Below are positions 16,391 through 25,122 of a stretch of 64,000 bases of DNA, piece by piece. Location of the stretch: the NCBI RefSeq assembly GCF_002849595.1, contig NZ_NRQR01000022.1, positions 1-64,000 on the forward strand. Reading direction: 5' to 3'. Under the pieces are notes generated by a model, which was given only the letters and a program-made list of their open reading frames with translations, was not told the DNA's origin and did not search any database. Positions within the stretch are counted from its first letter, which is position 1. Each line of letters begins with the position of its first letter. The DNA comes from Luteimonas rhizosphaerae (lineage in GTDB: Bacteria; Pseudomonadota; Gammaproteobacteria; Xanthomonadales; Xanthomonadaceae). A program made the translations under genes and the position numbers.

Positions 16391-17404
16391 ATGGCAGTGC
16401 ACGATCTCTTTTCCAGCCCGCTCGGCTTCGGCAGCGCGCCGCTGGGCAACATGTTCCGCGACATCCCCGATGCCGAAGCGCAGGCGACGGTGGATGCCGC
16501 CTGGCGCGACGGCATCCGCTATTTCGACACGGCGCCGTTCTACGGCGCCGGCCTGGCCGAACTGCGGCTCGGTGAGGCGCTCGCCGGCAAGCCGCGCGGC
16601 GACTACGTCATCAGCACCAAGGTCGGCCGTCTGGTGCTCGACGAGGTCGAAGACGTGGACGCGCGCGACCAGGGCGAGAAGGGCGAGGTGTTCAAGCACG
16701 GCCGTCCCAACAAGGTCGTCAACGACTACTCCCACGACGCCACGCTGCGCTCGATCGACGACAGCCTGAAACGGCTGCGGACCGATCGCATCGAGATCGC
16801 CTTCGTCCACGACGTGGCCCAGGATTTCTACGGCGACGACTGGCTGCGGCAGTTCGAGAGCGCGCGCACCGGCGCGTTCCGCGCGCTCGACCGGCTGCGC
16901 GACGAAGGCGTGATCCAGGCCTGGGGCCTGGGCGTGAACCGGGTGGAACCCATCGAGCTGCTGCTGGCGCTCGACGAACCGCGTCCGGACGTCTTCCTGC
17001 TCGCCGGCCGCTACACCCTGCTCGACCACGCCATTGCGCTGCAGCGGGTGATGCCGCAGGTCGCCGCGCAGGGCCTGGGCATCGTCGTCGGCGGGCCGTA
17101 TAGCTCCGGCGCACTGGTCGGCGGGCCGAACTTCGAATACGCGCCGGCCACGCCGCAGATTCTCGACAAGGTCGCGCGGATCAAGGCCATCGCCGAGCGC
17201 CACGGTGTCGGCATGAAGGCGGCCGGCCTGCAGTTCGCGCTCGCGGACCCCGCGGTCGCCGCGGTGATCCCCGGCGCCAGCCGGCCGGAGCGCATCGCCG
17301 AAGACACCGCCGCGCTCGCCGAGACCGTGCCGATCGATTTCTGGCGCGAGCTGCGCGAGGCCACGCTCGTGCATCCGGACGCGCCGCTGCCCGGCAACGC
17401 CTGA
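16391..17404 (+). CDS. Aldo/keto reductase (D-threo-aldose 1-dehydrogenase-like)
   Basis: The 337-residue product carries the aldo/keto-reductase tetrad: D46 and Y51 in FDTAPFYG, K77 in STKVG and H140 in FVHD. The C-terminal NADP-binding part includes VIPGASRPERI. The long insertion after the lysine (VLDEVEDVDARDQGEKGEVF) and the YSHDATLRSIDDSLKRL helix are typical of the D-threo-aldose/L-fucose 1-dehydrogenase branch, so oxidation of a sugar hemiacetal is the best guess. GAGGA about 12 bases before the ATG supports the start. It appears to be a single gene; 294 bp without features separate it from the gene before. Confidence 0.87.
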   Translation: MAVHDLFSSPLGFGSAPLGNMFRDIPDAEAQATVDAAWRDGIRYFDTAPFYGAGLAELRLGEALAGKPRGDYVISTKVGRLVLDEVEDVDARDQGEKGEVFKHGRPNKVVNDYSHDATLRSIDDSLKRLRTDRIEIAFVHDVAQDFYGDDWLRQFESARTGAFRALDRLRDEGVIQAWGLGVNRVEPIELLLALDEPRPDVFLLAGRYTLLDHAIALQRVMPQVAAQGLGIVVGGPYSSGALVGGPNFEYAPATPQILDKVARIKAIAERHGVGMKAAGLQFALADPAVAAVIPGASRPERIAEDTAALAETVPIDFWRELREATLVHPDAPLPGNA

Positions 17405-17510
17405 GCCGCCAGGATCGGCCCACGGGTCGTTCCACTGTGTTGCACGCGGCGCGATGCGCCGCGCATGCGCCGGGTCTACGCTCGGGGTCACACCACCCCA
17501 GGCCCGTCGC

Positions 17511-18518
17511 ATGCGCATCCCCGCCCTGCTCGCCACCGCCGCCCTGCTGCTGGGGCTGACCGCTCCGGCGCTCGCGGCGCCGCCGAAGATCACCGTGCTC
17601 TACGACGCCTTCGGCAACGACGCCACGATGGACAAGGACTGGGGCTTCGCCGCACTGATCGAAGTCGACGGCCGCCGCATCCTGTTCGACACCGGCAACG
17701 ATGCCGGGGTGTTCGCGCGCAACGTCGCCGCCAAGGGCGTCGACCTCGCGACGGTCGATTCGGTCGTGCTGTCGCATCGCCATGCCGACCACATGGCCGG
17801 CCTGGCGACGGTGCTGGCCGCCAATCCCGACGTCACCATCCACGCGCCGCAGGAAGGCTTCGGCATCTACGGCTCGTCGCTGCCGTCGACGTTCTACCGC
17901 AAGGACCCGTCGTTGCCCGCGCGCATGCGCTACTACGACGGCGCGCCGCCGGAGACGATGACCTTCGGCAGCGCCTGGCCGGGCGCCGACTTCAAGCCGC
18001 TGGCGCAGACCACCGAAATCGCACCGGGCGTGTGGGCGATCGCCGCGGTGTCCGACGCGCCGGGCACGCGCGAACTGCGCGAACTCTCGCTGGCCATCCG
18101 CACCGACCAGGGCCTGCTGCTGGTCGTCGGCTGTTCGCATCCGGGGCTGCCGGCGATCGTCGCCGAAGCGGCGAAGATCGATCCCCACCTGCACCTGGTC
18201 ATCGGCGGCTTCCATTACGTCAACGCCGACGATGCCGCGATCCAGTCGCTGGTCACCGCGCTGGCGCCCTACACCATCGACTACATCGCACCCGGCCACT
18301 GCACCGGCGAGGCCACCTTCGCCGCGCTGCAGGCCGCGTACGGCGCGCGCTATCTGTACGCCGGCGTCGGCGCCGAACTGGTGCTCGACGGCACGGCGCC
18401 ACGCGAGCGCCAGGGCGACGCCGCCGCGTTCGACGCCTCCGAGCGCGTCGCCTATCGCGCCCTCGCGCTGCGCGGCGCCCACGTGCACGACCACAGCGCG
18501 GCGCACGCGCATCCCTGA
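17511..18518 (+). CDS. Exported metallo-beta-lactamase-fold hydrolase
   Basis: The 335-residue protein starts with a Sec signal peptide (cleavage near ALAAPP, about residues 20-24), so it should be periplasmic. The metal site motif HRHADH is at 89-94, followed by GCSHPG, GGFH and a late GHCTGEATF. This pattern matches the branch annotated as dihydropterin/ribofuranosylaminobenzene-phosphate-synthase-like hydrolases, not true beta-lactamases; the real substrate is unknown. The C-terminal tail is His-rich (HVHDHSAAHAH), which may bind metal. The ATG is chosen because it gives the signal peptide directly. The convergent lipase gene ends about 58 bp downstream. Confidence 0.85.
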   Translation: MRIPALLATAALLLGLTAPALAAPPKITVLYDAFGNDATMDKDWGFAALIEVDGRRILFDTGNDAGVFARNVAAKGVDLATVDSVVLSHRHADHMAGLATVLAANPDVTIHAPQEGFGIYGSSLPSTFYRKDPSLPARMRYYDGAPPETMTFGSAWPGADFKPLAQTTEIAPGVWAIAAVSDAPGTRELRELSLAIRTDQGLLLVVGCSHPGLPAIVAEAAKIDPHLHLVIGGFHYVNADDAAIQSLVTALAPYTIDYIAPGHCTGEATFAALQAAYGARYLYAGVGAELVLDGTAPRERQGDAAAFDASERVAYRALALRGAHVHDHSAAHAHP

Positions 18519-18576
18519 GCGTGGCGCGCGGGCGACGAGTTGGCGTCGCGTGATTCAGGCAGGCAACCTGCTCGCG

Positions 18577-19963
18577 TCAGCGCACCAGTTCCTGCGGCGC
18601 GGAATGCGACGCGGGCGCTGGCGGCAGTGATATTGCCGCTTCGTGCTCCATCGATTCCTGCAGCTGCGCCTGCCCGCGCCGCAGCCAAGCCTGGCCGTCA
18701 TCGCTCTGCAACTGCTCGCGCACTAGGCGCGCCACGTCGGCCCCATCGTTATCGCGTGCCGCTTCCAGCAGGCGCTGCACCATCGGGTTGCCGGCCTTTG
18801 CCGATGGCTGGGCGCGCGCATCGTCGGGCCCGTTGGGCACTTGGCCGATCTGCACCGGGCGCCATGACAGCGCGGCGGCCATCGCCTCATTGCGCGGTTC
18901 GGCGTCGCGGCAGTCGATGCGGCACAGCGCTTCCGGCGCCAGCAGATCCTGGTGCGCGCGGATGCCCGCGCGGTCGTAGATCGACGTGCGATAAAAAGGC
19001 CTGGTGGTCCTCCGAGCGGTGGATCATGTTGCGCGCCGGATCATCGGGCTCCGGGCGCTTGTCTAGGTACGGACGGTCACTGAGCGCGTTGAGGTAGTCG
19101 ACCATCAGGTTGCCGCTGCGTACCGACAGCCCGTCCAGCGAATAGCTGCCGCCGATGTTGCTGTGCGCGCCGGCAACGGTGACGTTCAGGAAGCGCCCGT
19201 CCGCGGTGGCCCCGGCGTCGAGCACGCGCGTGCCCTGGAACAGGTTGCGACGCTCGTCGGCGGCGGTGATCTGGAACCCGGAGACGACCGAGGCCGCCAG
19301 CCGCCGGTCGTGGTCGCGCGGCGTGCCGGTGCCGACCGGGTCGAACAGGCCCGCCGCCTGCACCACGGTGCCCGGTTCGCGCAGCGGCGCGCCCTGGTAG
19401 TCAACGCGGTCGATCAACCCGTCGCGACCTCGATGGACCCCTGCACCCTCGGGATCACGGATCCCGCGCTCCTCCACCATGCGCGTAAACCCCGCGGCCT
19501 GCTCGGCACCGCGGCTGAAGCCCACCACGGCGACGCGGATGTCGACATCGGGGTTCTCGCGGATCCAGCGGGCAGACTGCGTCGCGAACTGCAGGTACAT
19601 GTCCTCCAGGCGAGATTCGTAGGTACGGCCTGAAATCTGGTCGCGCAAGCCATCGATCCCCCCTTGCGTCCCGACGCCTTCGACGTACCCGCTGCGGATG
19701 TTCTCGACGCCCTTCTCACGCAGCGCCTGTACCTGCGCGTGGAGATGCGCAACGTTGGTGTGGTTCTCGGGGGCGTCGCGCAGCATGCTGTTGCCAGTGC
19801 CATCGAACGCGGCGATGAACAGCCGGTCGCCGGGACGCGACCCTTCGACCAGGACAGGCGTGGCGAATGCCGCAAGCTGCTCGCCGGCATGCGCATACGT
19901 GGCAAGTTGCTCCGCCGTCGCAGATCGTGTCCCGACGCCGTCGGGATGCCGTCCACCACCCAT
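18577..19963 (-). pseudogene. Tle1-like (DUF2235) phospholipase effector with a one-base frameshift
   Basis: The first 323 codons encode a DUF2235/Tle1-like lipase. They include AAFDGTGNSM (about 51-60), nucleophile S150 in GFSRG, D208 in LFDPVG and H267 in GAHSNIGG, the Ser-Asp-His triad of the family. In the A5 run at 18993-18997 the frame slips. Removing one A joins F323 to YRTSIYDRAGIRAHQD and a further 138 residues, giving about 461 in total. Such enzymes are toxins delivered by type VI secretion that cleave membrane phospholipids. No VgrG, PAAR or secretion genes lie in the window. GGAGG six bases before the ATG supports the start. The lipoprotein gene just upstream is a likely partner. 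Confidence 0.8.
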
Positions 19964-19987
19964 GCTGCACCTCCGTGTCGTGCGGAA

Positions 19988-20629
19988 TCAGTACGTCCTG
20001 CTCCAGACCCGCACCACGTCATCGCGATGACCGCTATGCGGGTTATCCGCGTCCTGCAGCGCCTTCGTCGGAATGAACGAGCGCATGTAGACGTTGACCG
20101 TACGGTAATTCACCTCCAGCACGATCTCCGGGTTGCCGATCGAGACACCCTCGCGGATATCTTCACGTGGCACCTCGTGGCGGATCCGGCCGTCATCGAA
20201 GATGCCGCCGATGTCCACCTCGGCGACGTGCGCGGCGCCGTCCTTCGAACGCCACCGCACCCGCGCGGGTCCAGGGAAGTTAGCGATGCCCAGCCATCCT
20301 GCACCCAGATTGCGCGGGTAGCGGTCACCCAGGGAGTCCGACGACAGCTTGAGTTCGTCGTCAGGATCCGATCGGACCAGCCGCCCGCCGTATTCCACCT
20401 GGCAGCCATACGCCGAATAGCAGAAGGCGCCAAAACTATGCTGCACGAACTTCAGCGGCCAGTCGGCCACCGTATTGTCCGGGCGCGAAGCGCGTTCGCT
20501 TCCCGTGTCCTGTGTCGTTGCCGCCATGCCTTGGCACCCCGTTGTTGCGATCGTCGCCGCCACCATGGCCACCACCAGGGGGCGGACCTGACGACGGGCC
20601 TGTGGTCGCGCGTCGGGTCGATCATCCAT
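19988..20629 (-). CDS. Lipoprotein, candidate immunity partner of the Tle1-like lipase
   Basis: The 213-residue protein has a positively charged start (PQARRQVRP), a hydrophobic segment and TTGC (about Cys31), a plausible lipobox. This would place it in the periplasm attached to a membrane. The mature part includes HSFGAFCYSAYGCQVEYGG and an acidic, beta-rich body. GGAGG six bases before the ATG fixes the start. Its stop lies only 24 bp before the lipase ATG, so the two are co-transcribed. Tle phospholipases are usually encoded with lipoprotein immunity proteins, so this role is inferred from context. I do not firmly recognise the family. Confidence 0.7.
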   Translation of the reverse strand: MDDRPDARPQARRQVRPLVVAMVAATIATTGCQGMAATTQDTGSERASRPDNTVADWPLKFVQHSFGAFCYSAYGCQVEYGGRLVRSDPDDELKLSSDSLGDRYPRNLGAGWLGIANFPGPARVRWRSKDGAAHVAEVDIGGIFDDGRIRHEVPREDIREGVSIGNPEIVLEVNYRTVNVYMRSFIPTKALQDADNPHSGHRDDVVRVWSRTY

Positions 20630-20800
20630 GACAGCCTCCGGATCCCGCGCTGTGGCGGGTTGCCCCCGACGACCGTACTCCCGGGGCGGGTCATCGACAA
20701 GGCGGGGACCCGGCAGGCGGGCGCCTGCATGTCCGCTCTTCATACCGCTTTACCGTCCACCCGCCCAGAATCGCGGCTCCCTTCCACCGGAGTGTCCCGC

Positions 20801-21238
20801 ATGGGCCTGTTCTCCAAGATCGCCGACCGTATCTTCGGTCGTAAACCCGCCGCCGCCCCGGCGCCCACGCCGGCCGCCAGCACGCCCGCGCCCGTCATCT
20901 TCGAGGGCAAGGCCAGCGACCCGAAGGTGTCTCCGCCCGCATTGAACCCGGCGCCCGCCGCGCCGGCCACGCCCGCCGAACCCGTCGATGTCGAAGCCGT
21001 GCTGCGCGAGATGGCCGAGGCCAAGGGCGGTTCGAGCGACTGGCGCCGTTCGATCGTCGATCTGCTGAAGCTGCTCGACCTCGACTCCAGCCTCGACGCG
21101 CGCAAGGAACTCGCCGCCGAACTCGATGTCGACGCCGGCGCGCACGGCAGCGCCGAGCAGAACATCGCCCTGCACAAGGCGGTGATGCGCAAGCTCGCCG
21201 AGAACGGCGGCAAGGTGCCGGACGACCTGAAGGACTGA
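20801..21238 (+). CDS. DUF3597-type small protein
   Basis: The 145-residue product starts with MGLFSKIADRIFGRK. It then has a Pro/Ala-rich linker (about residues 16-60) and a compact helical domain with DVEAVLREMAE, WRRSIVDLLKLLDLDSSL and HKAVMRKLAENGG. This arrangement is typical of DUF3597 proteins, of unknown function, in which a short amphipathic N-terminus joins a LysM-like or helical C-terminal domain. No signal peptide is present. GGAG eleven bases before the ATG supports the start. A strong hairpin terminator follows. It is divergent from the lipoprotein/lipase pair. Confidence 0.8.
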   Translation: MGLFSKIADRIFGRKPAAAPAPTPAASTPAPVIFEGKASDPKVSPPALNPAPAAPATPAEPVDVEAVLREMAEAKGGSSDWRRSIVDLLKLLDLDSSLDARKELAAELDVDAGAHGSAEQNIALHKAVMRKLAENGGKVPDDLKD

Positions 21239-21294
21239 TCCGCGCGCGAGCGCCGCGTCATCGCGTGGCGGTCGCGAACGACAATGCACGGACG

Positions 21295-21322
21295 AACGCC
21301 CCGGCTCTCAGGCCGGGGCGTT
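21295..21322 (+). terminator. Hairpin terminator after the DUF3597 gene
   Basis: An 11-bp perfect stem (AACGCCCCGGC / GCCGGGGCGTT) with a six-base loop lies about 57 bp after the stop, followed by TTCTGCGTTC. The stem is GC-rich and stable, but the T tract is short. It separates the DUF3597 gene from the convergent cytochrome gene and may serve both. Confidence 0.75.
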
Positions 21323-21363
21323 CTGCGTTCGGAGCCCTGCGTTCCGTACGACGCGGCGACGCG

Positions 21364-21825
21364 TCACTCGTGATGCCCGGTCGGCGGCGGCAGCGAGGCG
21401 AGTTTCGCTTCTTCCGCTGCTGCGCGCGCCGCGGTCCAGTCGTCGCGCAGAAAGCCGTGGATCGCCGCGATCTCCGCGTCCGTCAGGTGGGAGAACTGCA
21501 GCCGCGCGACCGCGCCCATCAGGCTGCCCTGCGCGTACATGTCGCGGCCGTCTCGGGTCACGCCGCTGCGCATCAGCGTCGCGAATTCGGGCAACGAGTA
21601 GGTCTTGGCGATGACCAGCGGCGGCGCATCGATGATCGTCTTCGGCGTCTGGTGGTGGCAGTTCACGCAGCCGGCGATGTAGACGAGATGCTCGCCCGAT
21701 GGCAACGCGACCGCAGGCGCCGGCGCAGGTCGCGCGCTCGTCGAGGGGACCGACGTCTCGGCAGTACACGACGCCAGCCACGGCAGCAGACACAGCGTGA
21801 CGGCGCAGAACAGTGTGCGAAGCAT
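21364..21825 (-). CDS. Lipoprotein c-type cytochrome
   Basis: The 153-residue product has a lipoprotein signal (LPWLASC, Cys about residue 20), a Pro/Ala/Ser linker and one haem-binding motif CVNCHH (CxxCH). A later methionine in YAQGSLMGAV is a probable distal haem ligand. It should be a membrane-anchored periplasmic monohaem cytochrome c that carries electrons. The ATG directly before the signal is chosen, with GGGGA upstream; longer in-frame extensions are not signal-like. No oxidase or dehydrogenase partner lies beside it, so its electron donor and acceptor are unknown. The C-terminus ends in a short His/Glu tail. Confidence 0.82.
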   Translation of the reverse strand: MLRTLFCAVTLCLLPWLASCTAETSVPSTSARPAPAPAVALPSGEHLVYIAGCVNCHHQTPKTIIDAPPLVIAKTYSLPEFATLMRSGVTRDGRDMYAQGSLMGAVARLQFSHLTDAEIAAIHGFLRDDWTAARAAAEEAKLASLPPPTGHHE

Positions 21826-22140
21826 CGTGGCGTCCCCGGTTTCGATTGCTGCCATGGAAAGCAGACGCGGCGCGCGGCGCGAAGCGGCCAATGCGGATGA
21901 CGCGCGCAGCCGGTGACCGCAAATGCCACACGCATCGCGCGATGCCGCAACCGCCGCGCTCACGACCACGCGCCGGTGACCCGCCGCGTGCGCGTCTTCG
22001 CGAACCGCACCTGACCCGCGCCCCGCTCACGCTGCGCGCCCGCCACGAACCCGTCCCCGGCCGCGTTACGATGCCGCGTCCCCACGTCACCCACTGCCGA
22101 TCCGCATGAAGGCCCACCCCTCCGACGCCCCGCCGTCGGC

Positions 22141-23061
22141 ATGAGCGCGACCCAGCGCCGCGCGGCGCCCCAGAGCGGATCCCGGATCGAACGCCTGCAG
22201 CCGTGGATCGCCGGCAGCCTCTGCGTGCTGCTGCATCTGCTGCTGCTGTGGCTCGTGCTGTCGCGACCGCCGGTGACCGTCACCACGCCGCAGGGCGGCG
22301 ACGCCGGCAGCCGCACGGAAGTCACCTTCATCGACGACGACACCGGATCGCCGCCGCCGACCGATGTCCCACCGGCGCGCAGCACCGCGCCGCGCACGCC
22401 GCGCCCTCCCCGCCCCGACGCGCCCGCACCGGCACCTGCCGCCTCGCGCCTGCAGGCGACGACGGTCGACCGCGCCGACGAACCCGTCGCGCCCGACGTC
22501 GCCGATCCGGCCGACCCCGTCGCCGCGATCCCGCCGCCGCCAGCGCCGCAACCCGACGAACCCGAGCCCGAGCCGCCATCGTCGCCGCCGGAGGTCACCG
22601 CGCAGGCGTCGGTGCCGACTCCGCCGCCGCCGTCGACGCCGCGTCCCGCGCGCACCTGGGGCCAGCCCCCGGGCATGCAGGCCGAACCGCGCGCACCGGT
22701 CAACGCCGGCATGGCCAACAGTTCGGCTGTCGTACGCGGCCGCGGGCGCGACGGCACCACGTCCGAGCTGTCGATGGACATCGGCGGCTACCAGGTCTAC
22801 TACGAGGTGCGCAGCGAAGACCGCCTGCGCGCCTGGCGCGACGAGGGCATCACCGAGCTCTACCTGCCGCTGCCGGGCATCCGCGAATACATGATCTGTC
22901 CGCTGGAAGTCGCGCTGCGCCGCGGCTCCGGCAAGTGCCGCCTGCTCGACCCGTATTCGCCGGAGATGGAAAAGATCGGCGACGCGCGCGAGGTCATCAA
23001 CATGCAGGAGGTCTACCGGCGCGGCCAACCGATGTGGCGTGGGCCGGGGCCGTACCGCTGA
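22141..23061 (+). CDS. TonB-like proline-rich inner-membrane protein of unknown function
   Basis: The 306-residue protein has one membrane segment near the N-terminus (about residues 23-41). A periplasmic region very rich in Pro, Ala and acidic residues follows (about 50-180), then a globular C-terminal domain with GGYQVYYEVRSEDRLRAW and LPLPGIREYMICPLEVALRR. The layout is that of TonB-type proteins that span the periplasm, but I do not recognise a TonB C-terminal fold. There are cysteines in MICPL and GKCRLL that could pair. It is alone on its strand. The overlapping upstream ATG at about 22107 is in another frame and is not used here. Confidence 0.7.
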   Translation: MSATQRRAAPQSGSRIERLQPWIAGSLCVLLHLLLLWLVLSRPPVTVTTPQGGDAGSRTEVTFIDDDTGSPPPTDVPPARSTAPRTPRPPRPDAPAPAPAASRLQATTVDRADEPVAPDVADPADPVAAIPPPPAPQPDEPEPEPPSSPPEVTAQASVPTPPPPSTPRPARTWGQPPGMQAEPRAPVNAGMANSSAVVRGRGRDGTTSELSMDIGGYQVYYEVRSEDRLRAWRDEGITELYLPLPGIREYMICPLEVALRRGSGKCRLLDPYSPEMEKIGDAREVINMQEVYRRGQPMWRGPGPYR

Positions 23062-23377
23062 GGCCGGACACCGGGCATCTGCACCTGATCGCACGATCGC
23101 GCCACCGACGATGCCAGCTACCTGCATCCCGGACGACGCCGCGCACGATTCCGGTTGCGAGGCTGGCTACGCCGATTGACTCGCGCAGCACGCAGCTCGC
23201 GGCGACGAAGACCGGAATTGAGACGTTGGGTCAGCGCGAATCATGGATCGCACTCGTCCTTGCGTCATGCCGCCTGCACCTTGAGTGGCCGCTCCTCCAC
23301 GACCTGCGCGTTTCCTGCCTGCGGGGCCAGTGACCGGGCCCGACTGCGTGCACAGCGGTTTCGTGAAGGAGCATGAC
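23062..23377. other. Intergenic region before the repeat-bearing hydrolase gene
   Basis: I see no gene in this stretch. It ends with AAGGAG at 23366-23371, the ribosome-binding site for the next gene. No clear promoter or terminator could be assigned. Confidence 0.5.
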
Positions 23378-25039
23378 ATGGCGTTGTTCGAAGAATGCAG
23401 GGGCCGCTGGTGGTTGCACACGCGCATCGATGCGCATTCACTCGGGACGGCCCTGCAAGCCGACGGCGCGCACATCGCCGATCTGGAAGTCCATCCCGGC
23501 GCTGACGCGCTCCGCTTCAGCGCGGTGGCATTGCCGAACCGGCCGGGCGGCGCCTACTGGTGGTATTTCGGACTCGATGGCGCCGCTGTCGGCGCCCGTC
23601 TCACGGAACACGGCGCCGTCCCTGTGTCGTTGACCTGTTATCGAAGCGCGGGCGGGATGCGGATGGCCGTCGCGATGCGTCGCGCGCCGGGCCAGGGCTA
23701 CTGGTGGTACTTCGGGCTGTCCGCGTCGGACCTGGGGCAGCGACTCGCCGCCCACGACGCGCTGCCAGTCGACATCTGCGCCTACGAAGAAGGCGGACAG
23801 CTCTGGTTCGCGGCCGTCATGGTGCCGGCCCGAGGCAAACGGCATGCGTGGTACTTCGGACAGCATCCGCACGATGTCACCCGGCTGCTGCGGGAGACCG
23901 GCGGCCAGCTGCACATGCTCAGGGGCTACGCCACGACCGCGGGCACGCGCTACGTGGTGGTGATCCATCTTCCGAACCAGGACCGCAGCTGGTGGTACTG
24001 GGGCCAGACGCCTGACGACATCCGGCGCAACGCGCTGTTCAACGGCGCGTTCCCGTCGGATATCACGGTCTACCGCGAGGGCGGCGGCGACCGCTATGCG
24101 TGCGTGATGCGCGAGCGCACCGGGCTGACGACGGATTCCACGCGGCACCGCCGCGTGCGCGCCATGATCGAAGCCAGCCAGCAGGGCGGCTACTTCGGCT
24201 TCTATCTGCGAAAAACCGGTGGCAGCGTCATCGAGGCCTTCAACGAGGACGTGGTGTTCGATCCGTGCAGCTGTCTCAAAGCGCTGGTGCATGCCCATGC
24301 GCTCAGGGCCGTACAGGACGGAGCGCAGTTCGATGGCGCGCCCCTGACGCTGGCCACGACGGTCGCGGTCCCGGACCACACGACGGGCTCATGCCCGTTC
24401 GATGATCCCGGGGACCCGGCTTCCGGCTGGCAGTCGGGGACCCTGCGTGACGCCCTGCAACGCGCGATGCGGGATTCCAGCAACATCACGCCGGAGGCCG
24501 TCCGGCAGGCCCTCGGGCCTGCCAACGTGGCCGCGTCCGCGCAGCAGCTCGGGATGCCCCACACGCGTCACCTGGGTCCGACGGGCTGCAAGAGCAACGA
24601 AGCGACCCTGCTCGACTTTGCCAATCTCTACGAACGCTGCGCATCGATATTCTTGGACGCGACACATTGGGATCTGTTTCGGAACCTGGCACGAAGTGGG
24701 GAAATCCTCGCCGCCGTCGAGCGCCGTTGCGGCGCGCTCATGCAGGCGCACCCGTTACCGGCCGATTTCCCACGCCGCTTTCGTGCGCACTGCGTCGGCG
24801 TGCTCAAGCGCGGCAACGGCAGCGACGGCGACAACCACAAGAAGGCCACCGCCGGCTATATCGCGATCCCCTTCTGCACCGACGGGCGCGTGGTACTGCA
24901 GGGCTACGTCTATGGCGTCTTCAGCGAATACAACCGCTCCGGCCCGACGCTGGATTATGAGGATGTCGCCGCCGAGATGCTTTCGGGCGAAATACTCGCT
25001 GCGATACGCAGCTTCGCCGGCGGGAGCTGCTCGCTCTGA
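23378..25039 (+). CDS. Serine hydrolase with beta-lactamase fold and five N-terminal tryptophan repeats (polyglycine-hydrolase-like)
   Basis: The 553-residue protein has two parts. Residues 1 to about 250 hold five units marked by WW/AW-Y-F/W-G motifs near residues 11, 61, 109, 157 and 205, a period of 48-50 residues. They resemble the bacterial tandem repeat domain (BTRD1) and the N-terminal domain of fungal polyglycine hydrolases. The C-terminal half has a penicillin-recognising fold: SCLK (S298/K301), SSN (367-369) and K-x-T near 489-491. It should therefore be an acyl-serine hydrolase or peptidase. There is no signal peptide, so location and delivery are unclear. AAGGAG six bases before the ATG fixes the start. 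Confidence 0.8.
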   Translation: MALFEECRGRWWLHTRIDAHSLGTALQADGAHIADLEVHPGADALRFSAVALPNRPGGAYWWYFGLDGAAVGARLTEHGAVPVSLTCYRSAGGMRMAVAMRRAPGQGYWWYFGLSASDLGQRLAAHDALPVDICAYEEGGQLWFAAVMVPARGKRHAWYFGQHPHDVTRLLRETGGQLHMLRGYATTAGTRYVVVIHLPNQDRSWWYWGQTPDDIRRNALFNGAFPSDITVYREGGGDRYACVMRERTGLTTDSTRHRRVRAMIEASQQGGYFGFYLRKTGGSVIEAFNEDVVFDPCSCLKALVHAHALRAVQDGAQFDGAPLTLATTVAVPDHTTGSCPFDDPGDPASGWQSGTLRDALQRAMRDSSNITPEAVRQALGPANVAASAQQLGMPHTRHLGPTGCKSNEATLLDFANLYERCASIFLDATHWDLFRNLARSGEILAAVERRCGALMQAHPLPADFPRRFRAHCVGVLKRGNGSDGDNHKKATAGYIAIPFCTDGRVVLQGYVYGVFSEYNRSGPTLDYEDVAAEMLSGEILAAIRSFAGGSCSL

Positions 25040-25122
25040 CCCGACATATGCACTGATCCGTGCAGATTGCTGGACGTAGTCGACGCGCGATCCGATGACA
25101 CGTGCCGCAATGCGATCTGCGC

